DNA of 64,000 nucleotides from CAWBLP01 sp963721065. Its GTDB lineage: Bacteria > Pseudomonadota > Alphaproteobacteria > Acetobacterales > Acetobacteraceae. Under the pieces are notes generated by a model that had not been told where the DNA came from, did no database searches, and saw only the letters and a list, made by a program, of their open reading frames with translations. Below are positions 1 to 9,280 of this stretch, in pieces (the first letter of the stretch is position 1; the number at the start of each line of letters is the position of its first letter). Where the stretch lies: assembly GCA_963721065.1 (NCBI GenBank), contig CAVRHO010000008.1, positions 434,001-498,000 on the forward strand, written 5' to 3'. A program made the position numbers and the translations under genes.

Positions 1-637
<637 letters not shown>

Positions 638-641
638 GTGC

Positions 642-1493
642 CTATCCTTTCACCGATCCGGTGATGCCTGACACGTAGTATTCGACGAAGAAGGAATAGA
701 CGACGGCGACCGGGATCGAGCCTAGCAGGGCTCCGGCCATCAGTTCGCCCCAGTAGAACACGTCGCCGCGCACCAGCTCCGAGGTGACGCCGACCGGCAC
801 GGTCTTCTGCTCGGGCGAGGACAGGAAGACCAGGGCGTAGATGAACTCGTTCCACGACAGGGTGAAGGCGAAGATCCCGGCCGACAGGATGCCGGGGATG
901 GCCGCGGGGAAGATGATATAGACCATCGCCTTCCAGCGCGGCGCGCCGTCGATGCGGGCGCATTCCTCCAGCTCCTTCGGGATCGACTTGAAGTAGCCCA
1001 TCAGCAGCCAGGTGCAGAACGGGATCAGGAAGGTTGGATACGTCAGGATCAGTGCCCAGGGCGTGTCGCCGAGCTTGAAGTTTCGGATGATATCGGCGAG
1101 GGGGATGAACAGCAGCGTCTGCGGCACGAGATAGGTGATGAAGATCGCAGTGCCGATCAGGCCGGCATACGGAAACCGCAGACGCGACAGGGCATAGCCG
1201 GCGAGCAGTCCGCAGAATAGCGAGATTGCCGTTGCACTCAGCGAAATCAGCATCGTGTTCAGCATCCAGGTGCCGAACAGGGTGTCGTGCAACAGGTTGC
1301 GGATGTGCTCCAGCGTTGGGTCGGTGGTCCAGAACGGCGCATAATTGGGCGCGCTCCAGGGACGGTACAGCTCGCGGTCGGGCCGCAAGGTTGTGATGAC
1401 CATCCAGTAGAACGGGAACAGCAGGCTGACGACGAAGGCGGTCACGGGCACATAGAAGAACACCCAGCGCCGCCAGGAGGCTCCTTCGATCAT
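642..1493 (-). CDS. Carbohydrate ABC transporter permease, MalG/UgpE type
   Basis: Inner-membrane permease of 283 residues, the usual size for the MalG group. It has an N-terminal membrane segment (FFYVPVTAFVVSLLFPFYW), several further hydrophobic helices, and the EAA loop that contacts the ATPase near residues 185-210 (EECARIDGAPRWKAMVYIIF, then a conserved Gly-Ile). It starts 3 bases after the stop of the other permease and ends 4 bases before the ATPase start, so the three are translated together. The sugar is unknown. Confidence 0.92.
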   Translation of the reverse strand: MIEGASWRRWVFFYVPVTAFVVSLLFPFYWMVITTLRPDRELYRPWSAPNYAPFWTTDPTLEHIRNLLHDTLFGTWMLNTMLISLSATAISLFCGLLAGYALSRLRFPYAGLIGTAIFITYLVPQTLLFIPLADIIRNFKLGDTPWALILTYPTFLIPFCTWLLMGYFKSIPKELEECARIDGAPRWKAMVYIIFPAAIPGILSAGIFAFTLSWNEFIYALVFLSSPEQKTVPVGVTSELVRGDVFYWGELMAGALLGSIPVAVVYSFFVEYYVSGITGSVKG

Positions 1494-1496
1494 GGC

Positions 1497-2456
1497 TCAG
1501 AGTGTCTCCGCGCGACGGATGTAGATAAGCTGGACGATCACCACCAGAAGCAGAATCGGGAAGATTGCCAGCGAGATTGCCGCACCCTGGCTCAGCAGTC
1601 CGGTGCCGATGCCAAGCTGATAGGCGTAGGTTGCGAAGAGTTGCGTTGCGTTGGCAGGGCCGCCGCCGGTCAGCACATAGACCAGTTGGAAATCGGCGAA
1701 GGTCTGGATCACCGAGAACAACACGATCACCAGTGTCACCGGCAGCAGCAGCGGCCATGTCACGTGGCGGAAGCGCGACCAGGCGCGTGCGCCATCGATC
1801 GCCGCGGCTTCGTGCAGTTCGGGGCTGATCGTCTGCAGCCCGGCGAGCAGGCTGATCGCGTAGAACGGCACGCCGCGCCAGACGTTGACGATGATCACCG
1901 AAACCATCGCCAGGGTCGGGTCGCCGAGCCAGTTGATCCGCGTGCGGATGATGCCGGCGTGGAACAGCATCCAGTTCAGCACGCTGAAGGTCGGGTCGAA
2001 CATCCATTTCCACGCAAAGGTGGACAGCACCGTCGGGATGATGAACGGCAGCAGGATGAAGGCGCGCATCATCGCCTTGCCGCGGAAATTCCGGTTCAGC
2101 AGCAGCGCCAGCCACAGGCCCAGCGCCAGCTTGAAGACGGTGGTGACGAATGTGTAGAGGCAGGTATTCCACACCGCTACGCGGAAGATGTCGTCGTTCC
2201 AGATCTTGGTGAAGTTGGCCATGCCGACGAAGTGGCCGGGTACGCCGACCCTGGTGTCGGTCACCGCCAGCATGATTCCCTTGACGAAGGGATAGGCGAT
2301 GAACAGCCCCAGCAGCACGACCGTCGGCAGCATCAGGCAGAATGCCAGACGGCGCTCGTCTTCCAGCAGACGGGTGATCGGCCCGCGTTTCGCAGCGGGA
2401 ATGTATTGTTGCCGCAGTGCAACTGCTGCAGCCGGCCCGTCGGACGCCATCAGCAT
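1497..2456 (-). CDS. Carbohydrate ABC transporter permease, MalF/UgpA type
   Basis: First gene of the leftward importer operon, 319 residues with the chosen start. The reading frame stays open to 2618, but the upstream part (GTATPVRRAVAQALH) has no membrane character. An ATG at 2456 follows a strong GGGAGGGA site by a few bases, so this start (MLMASDGPAAAV) is preferred. Membrane helices begin at about residue 30 (LAFCLMLPTVVLLGLFIAYP), and the EAA loop reads HEAAAIDGARAWSRFRHVTW. No substrate-binding protein gene is seen here; it may lie left of the window. Confidence 0.9.
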   Translation of the reverse strand: MLMASDGPAAAVALRQQYIPAAKRGPITRLLEDERRLAFCLMLPTVVLLGLFIAYPFVKGIMLAVTDTRVGVPGHFVGMANFTKIWNDDIFRVAVWNTCLYTFVTTVFKLALGLWLALLLNRNFRGKAMMRAFILLPFIIPTVLSTFAWKWMFDPTFSVLNWMLFHAGIIRTRINWLGDPTLAMVSVIIVNVWRGVPFYAISLLAGLQTISPELHEAAAIDGARAWSRFRHVTWPLLLPVTLVIVLFSVIQTFADFQLVYVLTGGGPANATQLFATYAYQLGIGTGLLSQGAAISLAIFPILLLVVIVQLIYIRRAETL

Positions 2457-2526
2457 TCCCTCCCGGCCAATTTCCCTGATGACCGCGATGTTAGTCGCGA
2501 CCCCGGTAATTTTGTATTTGGCAATT

Positions 2527-2553
2527 AGTATAGGTAACCGCTGGCCGGAGCAA
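2527..2553 (-). promoter_or_regulatory. Candidate promoter of the leftward ABC operon
   Basis: The 284-base gap between the permease start and ilvD holds one AT-rich pocket (about 2495-2560). On the minus strand it contains TATACT (2527-2532) 15 bases after TTGCTC (2548-2553), a weak -10/-35 pair about 70 bases before the permease start. The spacer is short, so this is only a candidate. No operator palindrome was recognised. Confidence 0.28.
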
Positions 2554-2740
2554 GTGTTTACAACTGCGACATGCAGGGCCTGCGCGACAGCACGCCGGAC
2601 CGGGGTGGCTGTGCCCATGGTCCGGCCAGGGCGGGCACCGATGGCCCGCAGGACCGACGGGCGCCACGCCCGCTGCTCTGGCCCAGCCGCCGCATTGCCG
2701 CTATCCAGGTCATGACACGATTCAGCGACCAGGATCCGCC

Positions 2741-4600
2741 ATGCCCGCTTACCGCTCCCGCACCACCACCCACGGCCGCAACATGGCCGGCGCCCGCAGC
2801 CTCTGGCGCGCCACCGGCATGCAGGACGGGGATTTCGGCAAGCCGATCATCGCCGTCGCCAACAGCTTCACCCAGTTCGTCCCGGGCCACGTGCACCTGA
2901 AGGACCTGGGTCAGCTCGTGGCGCGGGAGGTCGAAGCCGCCGGCGGCGTCGCCAAGGAGTTCAACACCATCGCGGTGGATGACGGCATAGCCATGGGCCA
3001 CGGCGGCATGCTGTACAGCCTGCCGTCGCGGGAGCTGATCGCCGACGCCGTGGAATACATGGTCAACGCCCACTGCGCCGACGCGCTGGTCTGCATCAGC
3101 AACTGCGACAAGATCACGCCCGGCATGCTGATGGCGGCGATGCGGCTGAACATCCCCACCGTGTTCGTCTCCGGCGGCCCGATGGAGGCCGGCAAGATCG
3201 TCAAGGGCGGCCAGACCCAGCGCGCAGACCTGATCTCCGCCATGATCAAGGCTGCCGACCCCACCGTCACCGAGGCGGACGTCGCGGTGCAGGAACGCTC
3301 CGCCTGCCCGACCTGCGGGTCCTGCTCGGGCATGTTCACCGCCAACTCGATGAACTGCCTGACCGAGGCGCTGGGCCTCGCCCTGCCCGGCAACGGCACG
3401 CTGGTGGCGACCCACGCCGACCGCCGCAAGCTGTTCGTCGAGGCCGGCTGGCTGGTCGTGGACCTGGCCCGCCGCTGGTATGAGCAGGACGACGCCAACG
3501 CCCTGCCCCGCACCATCGCCTCCCTGCGCGCCTTCGAGAACGCCATGTCGCTGGACATCGCCATGGGCGGCTCCACCAACACCGTGCTGCACCTGCTGGC
3601 CGCGGCGCAGGAGGGCGAGGTGCCGTTCGCCATGGCCGATATCGACCGCCTGTCGCGCCGGGTGCCGAACCTGTGCAAGGTGGCGCCCTCGGTCGCGCAT
3701 GTGCATGTCGAGGACGTGCACCGCGCCGGTGGCGTGATGGGCATCGTGGCGGAGCTGGACCGCGCCGGCCTGATCCACCGCGACGTCCCCACCATCCACA
3801 CCGCCACGCTCGGCGAGGCGCTGGCACGCTGGGACGTGCGGGCCGAGGGCCGCACGCCGGACGACACCGCCTCCACCCTGTACCGCGCGGCACCGGGCGG
3901 GGTGCGCACCACGCAGGCGTTCAGCCAGGACTGCCGCTATGACGCCCTGGACCTGGACCGCACCGCCGGCGTGACCCGCGACGTGGAGCACGCATTCAGC
4001 GCCGATGGCGGCCTCGCGGTGTGCTACGGCAACATCGCGCTGGAAGGGGCGATCGTGAAAACCGCCGGCGTCGATGCGTCGCTGCTGACCTTCAGCGGCC
4101 CGGCGCGGATCTTCGAAAGCCAGGAAGCCGCGGTGGACGGCATCCTGGGCGACAAGGTAAAGCCCGGCGACGTGGTGGTGATCCGCTACGAGGGCCCCAA
4201 GGGCGGGCCCGGCATGCAGGAAATGCTGTACCCCACCAGCTACCTGAAGTCGAAGCACCTGGGCACGAAGTGCGCCCTGATCACCGACGGGCGCTTCTCC
4301 GGCGGCAGCTCCGGCCTGTCACTCGGCCATATCTCGCCGGAGGCGGCGGAAGGCGGCGCGATCGGCCTGGTCGAGGAAGGGGACATGATCGAGATCGACA
4401 TCCCGGCGCGTTCCCTGCGCCTGGCGGTGTCGGACGAGGAGCTGGCGGCGCGGCGGGCACGCATGGAGGCACGCGGCAAGCAGGCCTGGAAGCCTAACCG
4501 TGATCGCGTGGTGTCGCGGGCGCTGCAGGCCTATGGCGCGCTGACCACCAGCGCGTCGCGCGGCGCGGTGCGCGACGTCACGCAGGTGACCCGGGGCTGA
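2741..4600 (+). CDS. ilvD: Dihydroxy-acid dehydratase
   Basis: Iron-sulfur dehydratase of branched-chain amino acid synthesis that converts 2,3-dihydroxy-isovalerate and dihydroxy-methylvalerate to the 2-oxo acids. At 619 residues it matches the E. coli-type enzyme (616). Hallmarks are NCDKITPGM with Cys122 and CPTCGSC with Cys192/Cys195, near-identical stretches such as VDDGIAMGHGGMLYSLPSRE, and the C-terminal ITDGRFSGG. The start follows AGGA at a suitable spacing. It is monocistronic here, convergent with cysNC. Identification is secure. Confidence 0.98.
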   Translation: MPAYRSRTTTHGRNMAGARSLWRATGMQDGDFGKPIIAVANSFTQFVPGHVHLKDLGQLVAREVEAAGGVAKEFNTIAVDDGIAMGHGGMLYSLPSRELIADAVEYMVNAHCADALVCISNCDKITPGMLMAAMRLNIPTVFVSGGPMEAGKIVKGGQTQRADLISAMIKAADPTVTEADVAVQERSACPTCGSCSGMFTANSMNCLTEALGLALPGNGTLVATHADRRKLFVEAGWLVVDLARRWYEQDDANALPRTIASLRAFENAMSLDIAMGGSTNTVLHLLAAAQEGEVPFAMADIDRLSRRVPNLCKVAPSVAHVHVEDVHRAGGVMGIVAELDRAGLIHRDVPTIHTATLGEALARWDVRAEGRTPDDTASTLYRAAPGGVRTTQAFSQDCRYDALDLDRTAGVTRDVEHAFSADGGLAVCYGNIALEGAIVKTAGVDASLLTFSGPARIFESQEAAVDGILGDKVKPGDVVVIRYEGPKGGPGMQEMLYPTSYLKSKHLGTKCALITDGRFSGGSSGLSLGHISPEAAEGGAIGLVEEGDMIEIDIPARSLRLAVSDEELAARRARMEARGKQAWKPNRDRVVSRALQAYGALTTSASRGAVRDVTQVTRG

Positions 4601-4723
4601 GGGCACGGGACGGGGCGCCCCGGCGCTCCGTCAACCACGGGCTTGCGTTGCAGACGCGCCAGCGAGTGGCTGGACCGGCGGGCAGCCACCCGCTGTGGCG
4701 GAGGTTGCCGCCGACGCACGCCT

Positions 4724-4789
4724 ACCCGTCGCGGCGGCCTTCCCAACCCGTCGTGGCAGCCTTCCCAACCCGTCGTGGCAGCCTTCCGA
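4724..4789. repeat. 22-bp tandem repeat, 3 units
   Basis: Three head-to-tail copies of a 22-base unit starting ACCCGTCGTGGCAGCCTTCC (units at 4724, 4746 and 4768; the first differs at two bases, the last at one). They lie in the non-coding gap after ilvD. No function is evident. Confidence 0.8.
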
Positions 4790-4833
4790 ATACGCGTCAA
4801 AACAGTGCGGAACAGCGCCCCCGCGCCTCGCGA

Positions 4834-5114
4834 GTCATGGCCGGCCTTGAGCCGGCCATCCACCCCCGACAAGACGTGTGCCGTTATACCAGCCCGCCCA
4901 ATGTTTGACACACGGTCAGCCGTTCAGCGTCATGGCCCGCGCAGGCGGGCCATCCACGTCTTTTCGTAGCTGCCATCAGACAAAGTCATGGATGGCCGGC
5001 CTGCGCCGACCATGACGGTGCGTTGCCGGCTAACGGTCAAACGACACGCGGGCTGGTATTAGATTCCGCCCCGATCGTTCCGGCGCCGATGACCGGGTCG
5101 GGCCCGGCCACGAC
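4834..5114. repeat. Palindromic repeat A, copy 1, interrupted by element B
   Basis: The left end is GTCATGGCCGG followed by a small stem, then the family's CATCCACCCCCGACAAG segment. The right end is CCCCGATCGTTCCGG and a mirrored stem ending GGCCACGAC. Other A copies in the window are 105-107 bases long. This one is 281, and removing element B (4887-5058) plus one copy of TTA leaves 106. It fills most of the 528-base gap between the convergent ilvD and cysNC; no gene is seen there. Confidence 0.85.
4887..5058. mobile_element. Repeat B, copy 1: small non-coding element with inverted ends inside repeat A
   Basis: 172 bases bounded by TACCAGCCCGC and its exact reverse complement GCGGGCTGGTA; with the adjacent A/T the match is 12 bases. 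The element is flanked on both sides by TTA, consistent with a 3-bp target duplication. It carries no open reading frame that resembles a protein. Internal hairpins include ATGGCCCGCGCAGGCGGGCCAT. The structure resembles a MITE, a non-autonomous mobile element; no related transposase is in the window. Confidence 0.7.
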
Positions 5115-5128
5115 ACGAAGCGGCCGTG

Positions 5129-6970
5129 TCATCCAATAATCCCGCGCCGCTCCAGATCCGCCACCACCTGCTCCGCCAGAGCCTCCGGCGCGGACTCCAG
5201 CGTGCGCAGCCGGATCTCCGGATCCAGCGGTTCCTCATACGGCGCGCTCACGCCGGTGAAGTTGCGGATCTGCCCGGCATCCGCCTTCTGGTACAGCCCC
5301 TTCGGATCGCGCCGCCGGCACTCGTCCACCGGTGTATCGACGAAGATCTCCAGGAACTCGCCCTCCTCCACGCATTCCCGCGCCAGCATGCGCTCCGCCC
5401 GGTAGGGCGAGATGAACGACACCAGCACGATCAGCCCGGCCTCGACGAACAGCTTCGACACCTCGGCGACGCGGCGGATGTTCTCCACCCGGTCGGCTTC
5501 GGTGAAGCCCAGGTCGCGGTTCAGCCCGTGCCGCACGTTGTCGCCGTCCAGGATCATGGTGTGCCGACCCATCGCGTGCAGCCGCTTTTCCACCATGTCG
5601 GCGATGGTCGATTTGCCGGCGCCGGACAGGCCGGTGAACCACAGCACGGCCGGCTTCTGCCCGTTCAGCCCGGACCGCGCCGCCTTGTCGATTGCCAGGC
5701 GGTGCCAGTACAGGTCGGTACGACCGGCCCGCACGCCGGTCACCATGCCGGCGCCGACGGTATTGCGGGTCAGCCGGTCGATCAGGATGAACCCGCCCAG
5801 TTCGCGGCTGGTGTCATAGGTTTCGCAGGCGATCGAGTGCGACAGCGAAATCGACACCCGGCCGATCTCGTTCATGTGAAGCTCACGCACCGCGACTTCC
5901 TGCAGTGTCGTGATGTCCAGCCGGTTGGTGATGTCCGTCACCGTGCCGTTGACGGTGGCGGTGCCCAGCATGAACTGGTAGGCGCGCCCGCGGAACAGGG
6001 GCGTGTCGTCCATCCACACCACCCAGGCATCGATGCGGTCGGCCAGTTGCGGGCCCGGCGCGCCGGCCAGCACGTCGCCGCGCGACACATCGATTTCCCG
6101 GTCCAGGACCAGCGTGACGGGGTCACCCGGGCCGGCTTCCTCCAGGTCGCCGTCCATGGAGACCAGGCGGGTCACTGTCGCCTCGGTGCGGGCGGCGGGA
6201 TTCAGCACCGTCGTGCCAACCTTCACCGTCCCCGTGGCGACGGTGCCGGCATAACCGCGGAACGTATGATCCGGCCGGTTGACGTATTGCACCGGCATGC
6301 GGAACGGCTGGGCCGCGCCGTCATGGCCGGGCTCCGCCGCTTCCAGTGCCGTCAGCAGGGTCATGCCCTGGTACCAGCGCATCCGCTCGCTGGGCCGGGT
6401 GACGTTGTCGCCGTCGCGGGCGCAGACCGGAATCGCTGTCACCGCCTGCGCTTTCAGGTGGCCGAGCACGGCATGGAAGTCGGCGACGATGCGTTCGAAG
6501 ACGTCTCGGTCGAAACCGACCAGGTCCATCTTGTTGACCGCCAGCACGATATCGCGAATGCCGAGCATCGAGGCGATGGCGGCGTGCCGGCGTGTCTGGT
6601 CCAGCACGCCCTTGCGCGCGTCGATCAGCACGACCGCCAGGTCGGAGTTCGATGCGCCGGTCGCCATGTTGCGGGTGTACTGCTGGTGGCCGGGCGCATC
6701 GGCCAGGATGAACCGGCGGCGCGGTGTCTCGAAGAAACGATAGGCCACATCGATGGTGATGCCCTGGTCCCGTTCGGCTGACAGGCCATCGACCAGCAAG
6801 GCGTAGTCCAGCCCGCCTTCCACCGTGCCGAAGCGGCGCGAGTCGCGCTCCAGCGCCAGCATGAGGTCATCGGGAATGGTACCGCATTCGAACAGCAGGC
6901 GGCCGATCAGCGTGGACTTGCCGTCATCGACGCTGCCGCAGGCCAGGACGCGCAGGAGGGAGTCAGGCAT
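5129..6970 (-). CDS. cysNC: Bifunctional sulfate adenylyltransferase subunit 1 / APS kinase
   Basis: Fusion of 613 residues. Residues 1 to about 430 are the CysN GTPase that drives ATP sulfurylase, with P-loop GSVDDGKST (12-20), DAPGHQQY, NKMD and EF-Tu-like beta-barrel domains. Residues from about 438 are the APS kinase CysC, with P-loop GLSGAGKST (447-455), DGDNVRHGLNRDLGF and the FISPYR segment. Together with CysD it turns sulfate into PAPS for reduction or sulfation. The start overlaps the cysD stop by one base as ATGA. The CysN-CysC fusion is common in alphaproteobacteria. Confidence 0.97.
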   Translation of the reverse strand: MPDSLLRVLACGSVDDGKSTLIGRLLFECGTIPDDLMLALERDSRRFGTVEGGLDYALLVDGLSAERDQGITIDVAYRFFETPRRRFILADAPGHQQYTRNMATGASNSDLAVVLIDARKGVLDQTRRHAAIASMLGIRDIVLAVNKMDLVGFDRDVFERIVADFHAVLGHLKAQAVTAIPVCARDGDNVTRPSERMRWYQGMTLLTALEAAEPGHDGAAQPFRMPVQYVNRPDHTFRGYAGTVATGTVKVGTTVLNPAARTEATVTRLVSMDGDLEEAGPGDPVTLVLDREIDVSRGDVLAGAPGPQLADRIDAWVVWMDDTPLFRGRAYQFMLGTATVNGTVTDITNRLDITTLQEVAVRELHMNEIGRVSISLSHSIACETYDTSRELGGFILIDRLTRNTVGAGMVTGVRAGRTDLYWHRLAIDKAARSGLNGQKPAVLWFTGLSGAGKSTIADMVEKRLHAMGRHTMILDGDNVRHGLNRDLGFTEADRVENIRRVAEVSKLFVEAGLIVLVSFISPYRAERMLARECVEEGEFLEIFVDTPVDECRRRDPKGLYQKADAGQIRNFTGVSAPYEEPLDPEIRLRTLESAPEALAEQVVADLERRGIIG

Positions 6971-7875
6971 CAGAAGTAACCCTCACGCTTCTTCTTTTCC
7001 ATCGATGCTTCCTCGTCCTGGTCGATCAGGCGTCCCGCCCGTTCGGACACACGCGTGGTGCGCATCTCGTTGACGATATCCTCGATCGAGGCTGCGTCTG
7101 ATTCGACGGCGGCGGACAGCGGATAGCAGCCCAGCGAACGGAAACGCACCAGGCGCATTTCCGGCCGCTCCCCCGGCTCGAAACGCATCCGATCGTCGTC
7201 CACGACGATCAGCGCGCCATCCCGCACCACGGTGGGGCGTTGTGCGGCGAAATACAGCGGCACCACGTCGATGCCCTCCATCTGGATGTAGGTCCAGACA
7301 TCGAGTTCGGTCCAGTTGGACAGCGGAAACACCCGCAGGGTTTCTCCGGGTGCGAGGTTCCCGTTGTACAGGTGCCAGAGTTCCGGCCGCTGTCGTTTCG
7401 GATCCCAGACATGACCGGGACCACGCACGGAGAACACACGCTCCTTCGCGCGGGAGCGTTCCTCGTCCCGCCGGGCGCCGCCGATGGCGATGTCGTAGCG
7501 TCCCTCGGTCAGCGCCTGCTTCAGCGCATCGGTCTTCATGACCTGCGTATAGAAGCTGCTGCCGTAGTCGAACGGGTTGATTCCCTTGGCCAGACCTTCC
7601 GGATTCGTGTGCACCCGCAGGTCGATGCCGAAGCGTTCCGCGGTGGTGTCGCGGAAAGCGATCATGTCGCGGAATTTCCACTTCGTATCGATGTGCAGCA
7701 TCGGGAACGGCAGGCGCGCCGGGAAGAACGCCTTGCGCGCCAGATGCAGCAGCACCGACAAATCCTTGCCGATGGAATACAACAGCACCGGGCGCGCGGC
7801 CTGGGCGGCAACCTCGCGCAGAATATAGATGCTTTCTGCCTCGAGAGCCCGCAGATGGGTCGTATGCGCGGTCAT
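6970..7875 (-). CDS. cysD: Sulfate adenylyltransferase subunit 2
   Basis: Catalytic ATP sulfurylase subunit, 301 residues, first gene of the operon cysD-cysNC. It aligns closely with E. coli CysD (THLRALEAESIYILREVAA, GGARRDEERSRAKERVFS, RVFPLSNWTELDVW, C-terminal KKKREGYF). One position is odd: the PP-loop reads YSIGKDLSVLLHL, with Leu39 where the family has Ser (SIGKDSS). The codon is TTG, one base from TCG. Either the residue is tolerated, the enzyme is impaired, or this is a sequence error. The start is a clear ATG after GAGAT. Confidence 0.96.
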   Translation of the reverse strand: MTAHTTHLRALEAESIYILREVAAQAARPVLLYSIGKDLSVLLHLARKAFFPARLPFPMLHIDTKWKFRDMIAFRDTTAERFGIDLRVHTNPEGLAKGINPFDYGSSFYTQVMKTDALKQALTEGRYDIAIGGARRDEERSRAKERVFSVRGPGHVWDPKRQRPELWHLYNGNLAPGETLRVFPLSNWTELDVWTYIQMEGIDVVPLYFAAQRPTVVRDGALIVVDDDRMRFEPGERPEMRLVRFRSLGCYPLSAAVESDAASIEDIVNEMRTTRVSERAGRLIDQDEEASMEKKKREGYF

Positions 7876-8260
7876 GATCGCGATCTCGTCTGGTCAGGGG
7901 CCATGCAGGCCTGGGTCGGTCCGTGTCGGGCGCGAGCGTGCGGAATGAGTTTTTCCCCCGGGCGAGGGCCCGTTGAACAGCGCACCCGGGACGGGCCCGC
8001 CGGCATGTGGTGGCATCGGATCGAACGGTGTTGGCAACCTTCCGGTCCCGCACAACCGTTCATCACGATCCCTATAGGTGTGACAACGAAAAGGGAAGCG
8101 CGATTTGCACCGGAGCGGATCAACCAGTTGGCGACTGCCCTGTTGTGAATCGGACGCTCCCGCGCGTCACGCAGATGGCAGATACCAGTCACGCGGAAAT
8201 CGCCTTAGGTTGGCGCGATGATAAGCCCGTCGCTGCGGCGACCCGGGCTGGGAGGTGGGC
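7876..8260. other. Intergenic region upstream of cysD and of the vWA gene
   Basis: 385 bases between divergent genes, which should hold both promoters. A GC-rich inverted stretch lies around 7950-7975 (CCCCCGGGCGAGGGCCC). No clear -35/-10 pair, riboswitch or small gene could be supported. Confidence 0.5.
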
Positions 8261-8992
8261 ATGGCCATGCTTTCCCGACGCCGAGGCGGCACAACCGACA
8301 CGGCAGCACCCGCGGCTGGCGGGCGTGCGCCGCGGCGCGGACAGGCGGTCGATGTGGCGCTGGTACTGGCGGTCGATGTTTCCGGCAGCATGACCGACTC
8401 CCGCATCCAACTGCAGCTCCAGGGTTATGCCGGCGCGCTGCGCCATCCCGAGTTTCTCGCGGCCGTCAGGGGTGGCCGGCGCGGCCAGATCGCTCTCACC
8501 TTCGTCGAATGGTCGGAGGCCGGGCGGCAGATCCAGGCCGTGGACTGGCGCCTGATCCGCAACGCCGCCGACCGCGACGCGTTCGTCGCGTCCATGCTGG
8601 CCGCGGAGCGGCCGACGCCGGGCTGGACCTCGATCAGTTCGGCGATCGCGTTCGCGGCAGAGCTGCTGGTCCACAGCGGCGTGGATACCGAACGGCGGGT
8701 GATCGACATCTCCGGCGACGGCACCAACAATGACGGACCGCCGGTCACCGCGGCGCGGGATGCCGCGGTGGCGGCCGGCATCACCATCAACGGTCTGCCG
8801 ATCGTCGAGGCCGACCCGGGACTGGATGCCTATTACCGCAGCAACGTCATCGGCGGCCGCGACAGTTTCCTGGTGGTCGCACGCGACATGGAGGCGTTCG
8901 CCGCGGCGATCCTGCGGAAGCTGCTGGTGGAGGTGGCGGGCGACCGACCCGGCGCCGAACCCCGGCTGGCCCGCGATACCGGAGCCAACTGA
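8261..8992 (+). CDS. DUF1194-type von Willebrand factor A domain protein
   Basis: 243 residues from an ATG six bases after a GGGAGG site; an in-frame GTG at 8255 is too close to that site. The vWA metal site (MIDAS) is present as DVSGS (residues 39-43), followed by family-typical stretches TFVEWSEAGRQ, GWTSISSAIAFA and DISGDGTNNDG. Proteins of this family are usually exported, but here the N-terminus (AMLSRRRGGTTDTAAPAAGG) has no hydrophobic core, so no signal peptide is visible. Function of the family is unknown. Confidence 0.88.
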   Translation: MAMLSRRRGGTTDTAAPAAGGRAPRRGQAVDVALVLAVDVSGSMTDSRIQLQLQGYAGALRHPEFLAAVRGGRRGQIALTFVEWSEAGRQIQAVDWRLIRNAADRDAFVASMLAAERPTPGWTSISSAIAFAAELLVHSGVDTERRVIDISGDGTNNDGPPVTAARDAAVAAGITINGLPIVEADPGLDAYYRSNVIGGRDSFLVVARDMEAFAAAILRKLLVEVAGDRPGAEPRLARDTGAN

Positions 8993-9120
8993 AGCGGCCC
9001 GCCCGGCCCGGCTACCCTCACCCGATGCCGATCGGCCGCGCTGCCGCCTGGTGCGCGCGCCTTCCCGTGTCGGCGCTTGCCGGCCATCCGCCCTGCCCTG
9101 CCCGGCTGCCCCTGCCCGGC

Positions 9121-9240
9121 CCCCGCACTGCCCGGCCCCGCACTGCCCGGCCCCGTCCTGCCCGGCCCCGTCCTGCCCGGCCCCGTCCTGCCCGGCCCCG
9201 TCCTGCCCGGCCCCGTCCTGCCCGGCCCCGTCCTGCCCGG
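9121..9240. repeat. 15-bp GC-rich tandem array, 8 units
   Basis: Eight contiguous copies of CCCCGTCCTGCCCGG; the first two read GCA in place of GTC. Related fragments lie just before (from about 9085) and after (to about 9265). The array lies in the gap between the convergent vWA and SDR genes. It can be read in frame as a five-residue repeat, but no gene with a start and a family supports that. Confidence 0.92.
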
Positions 9241-9280
9241 CTCCATGTTCCGGCCGGGCAGGCAGGGATTGGCGGCACCG

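Noticed and set aside
5126..6781. A 551-codon plus-strand frame opposite cysNC
   Set aside because: Antisense shadow; cysNC on the minus strand has complete GTPase and APS kinase motifs.
9121..9240. CRISPR array
   Set aside because: The units are contiguous 15-mers without spacers, and there are no cas genes.
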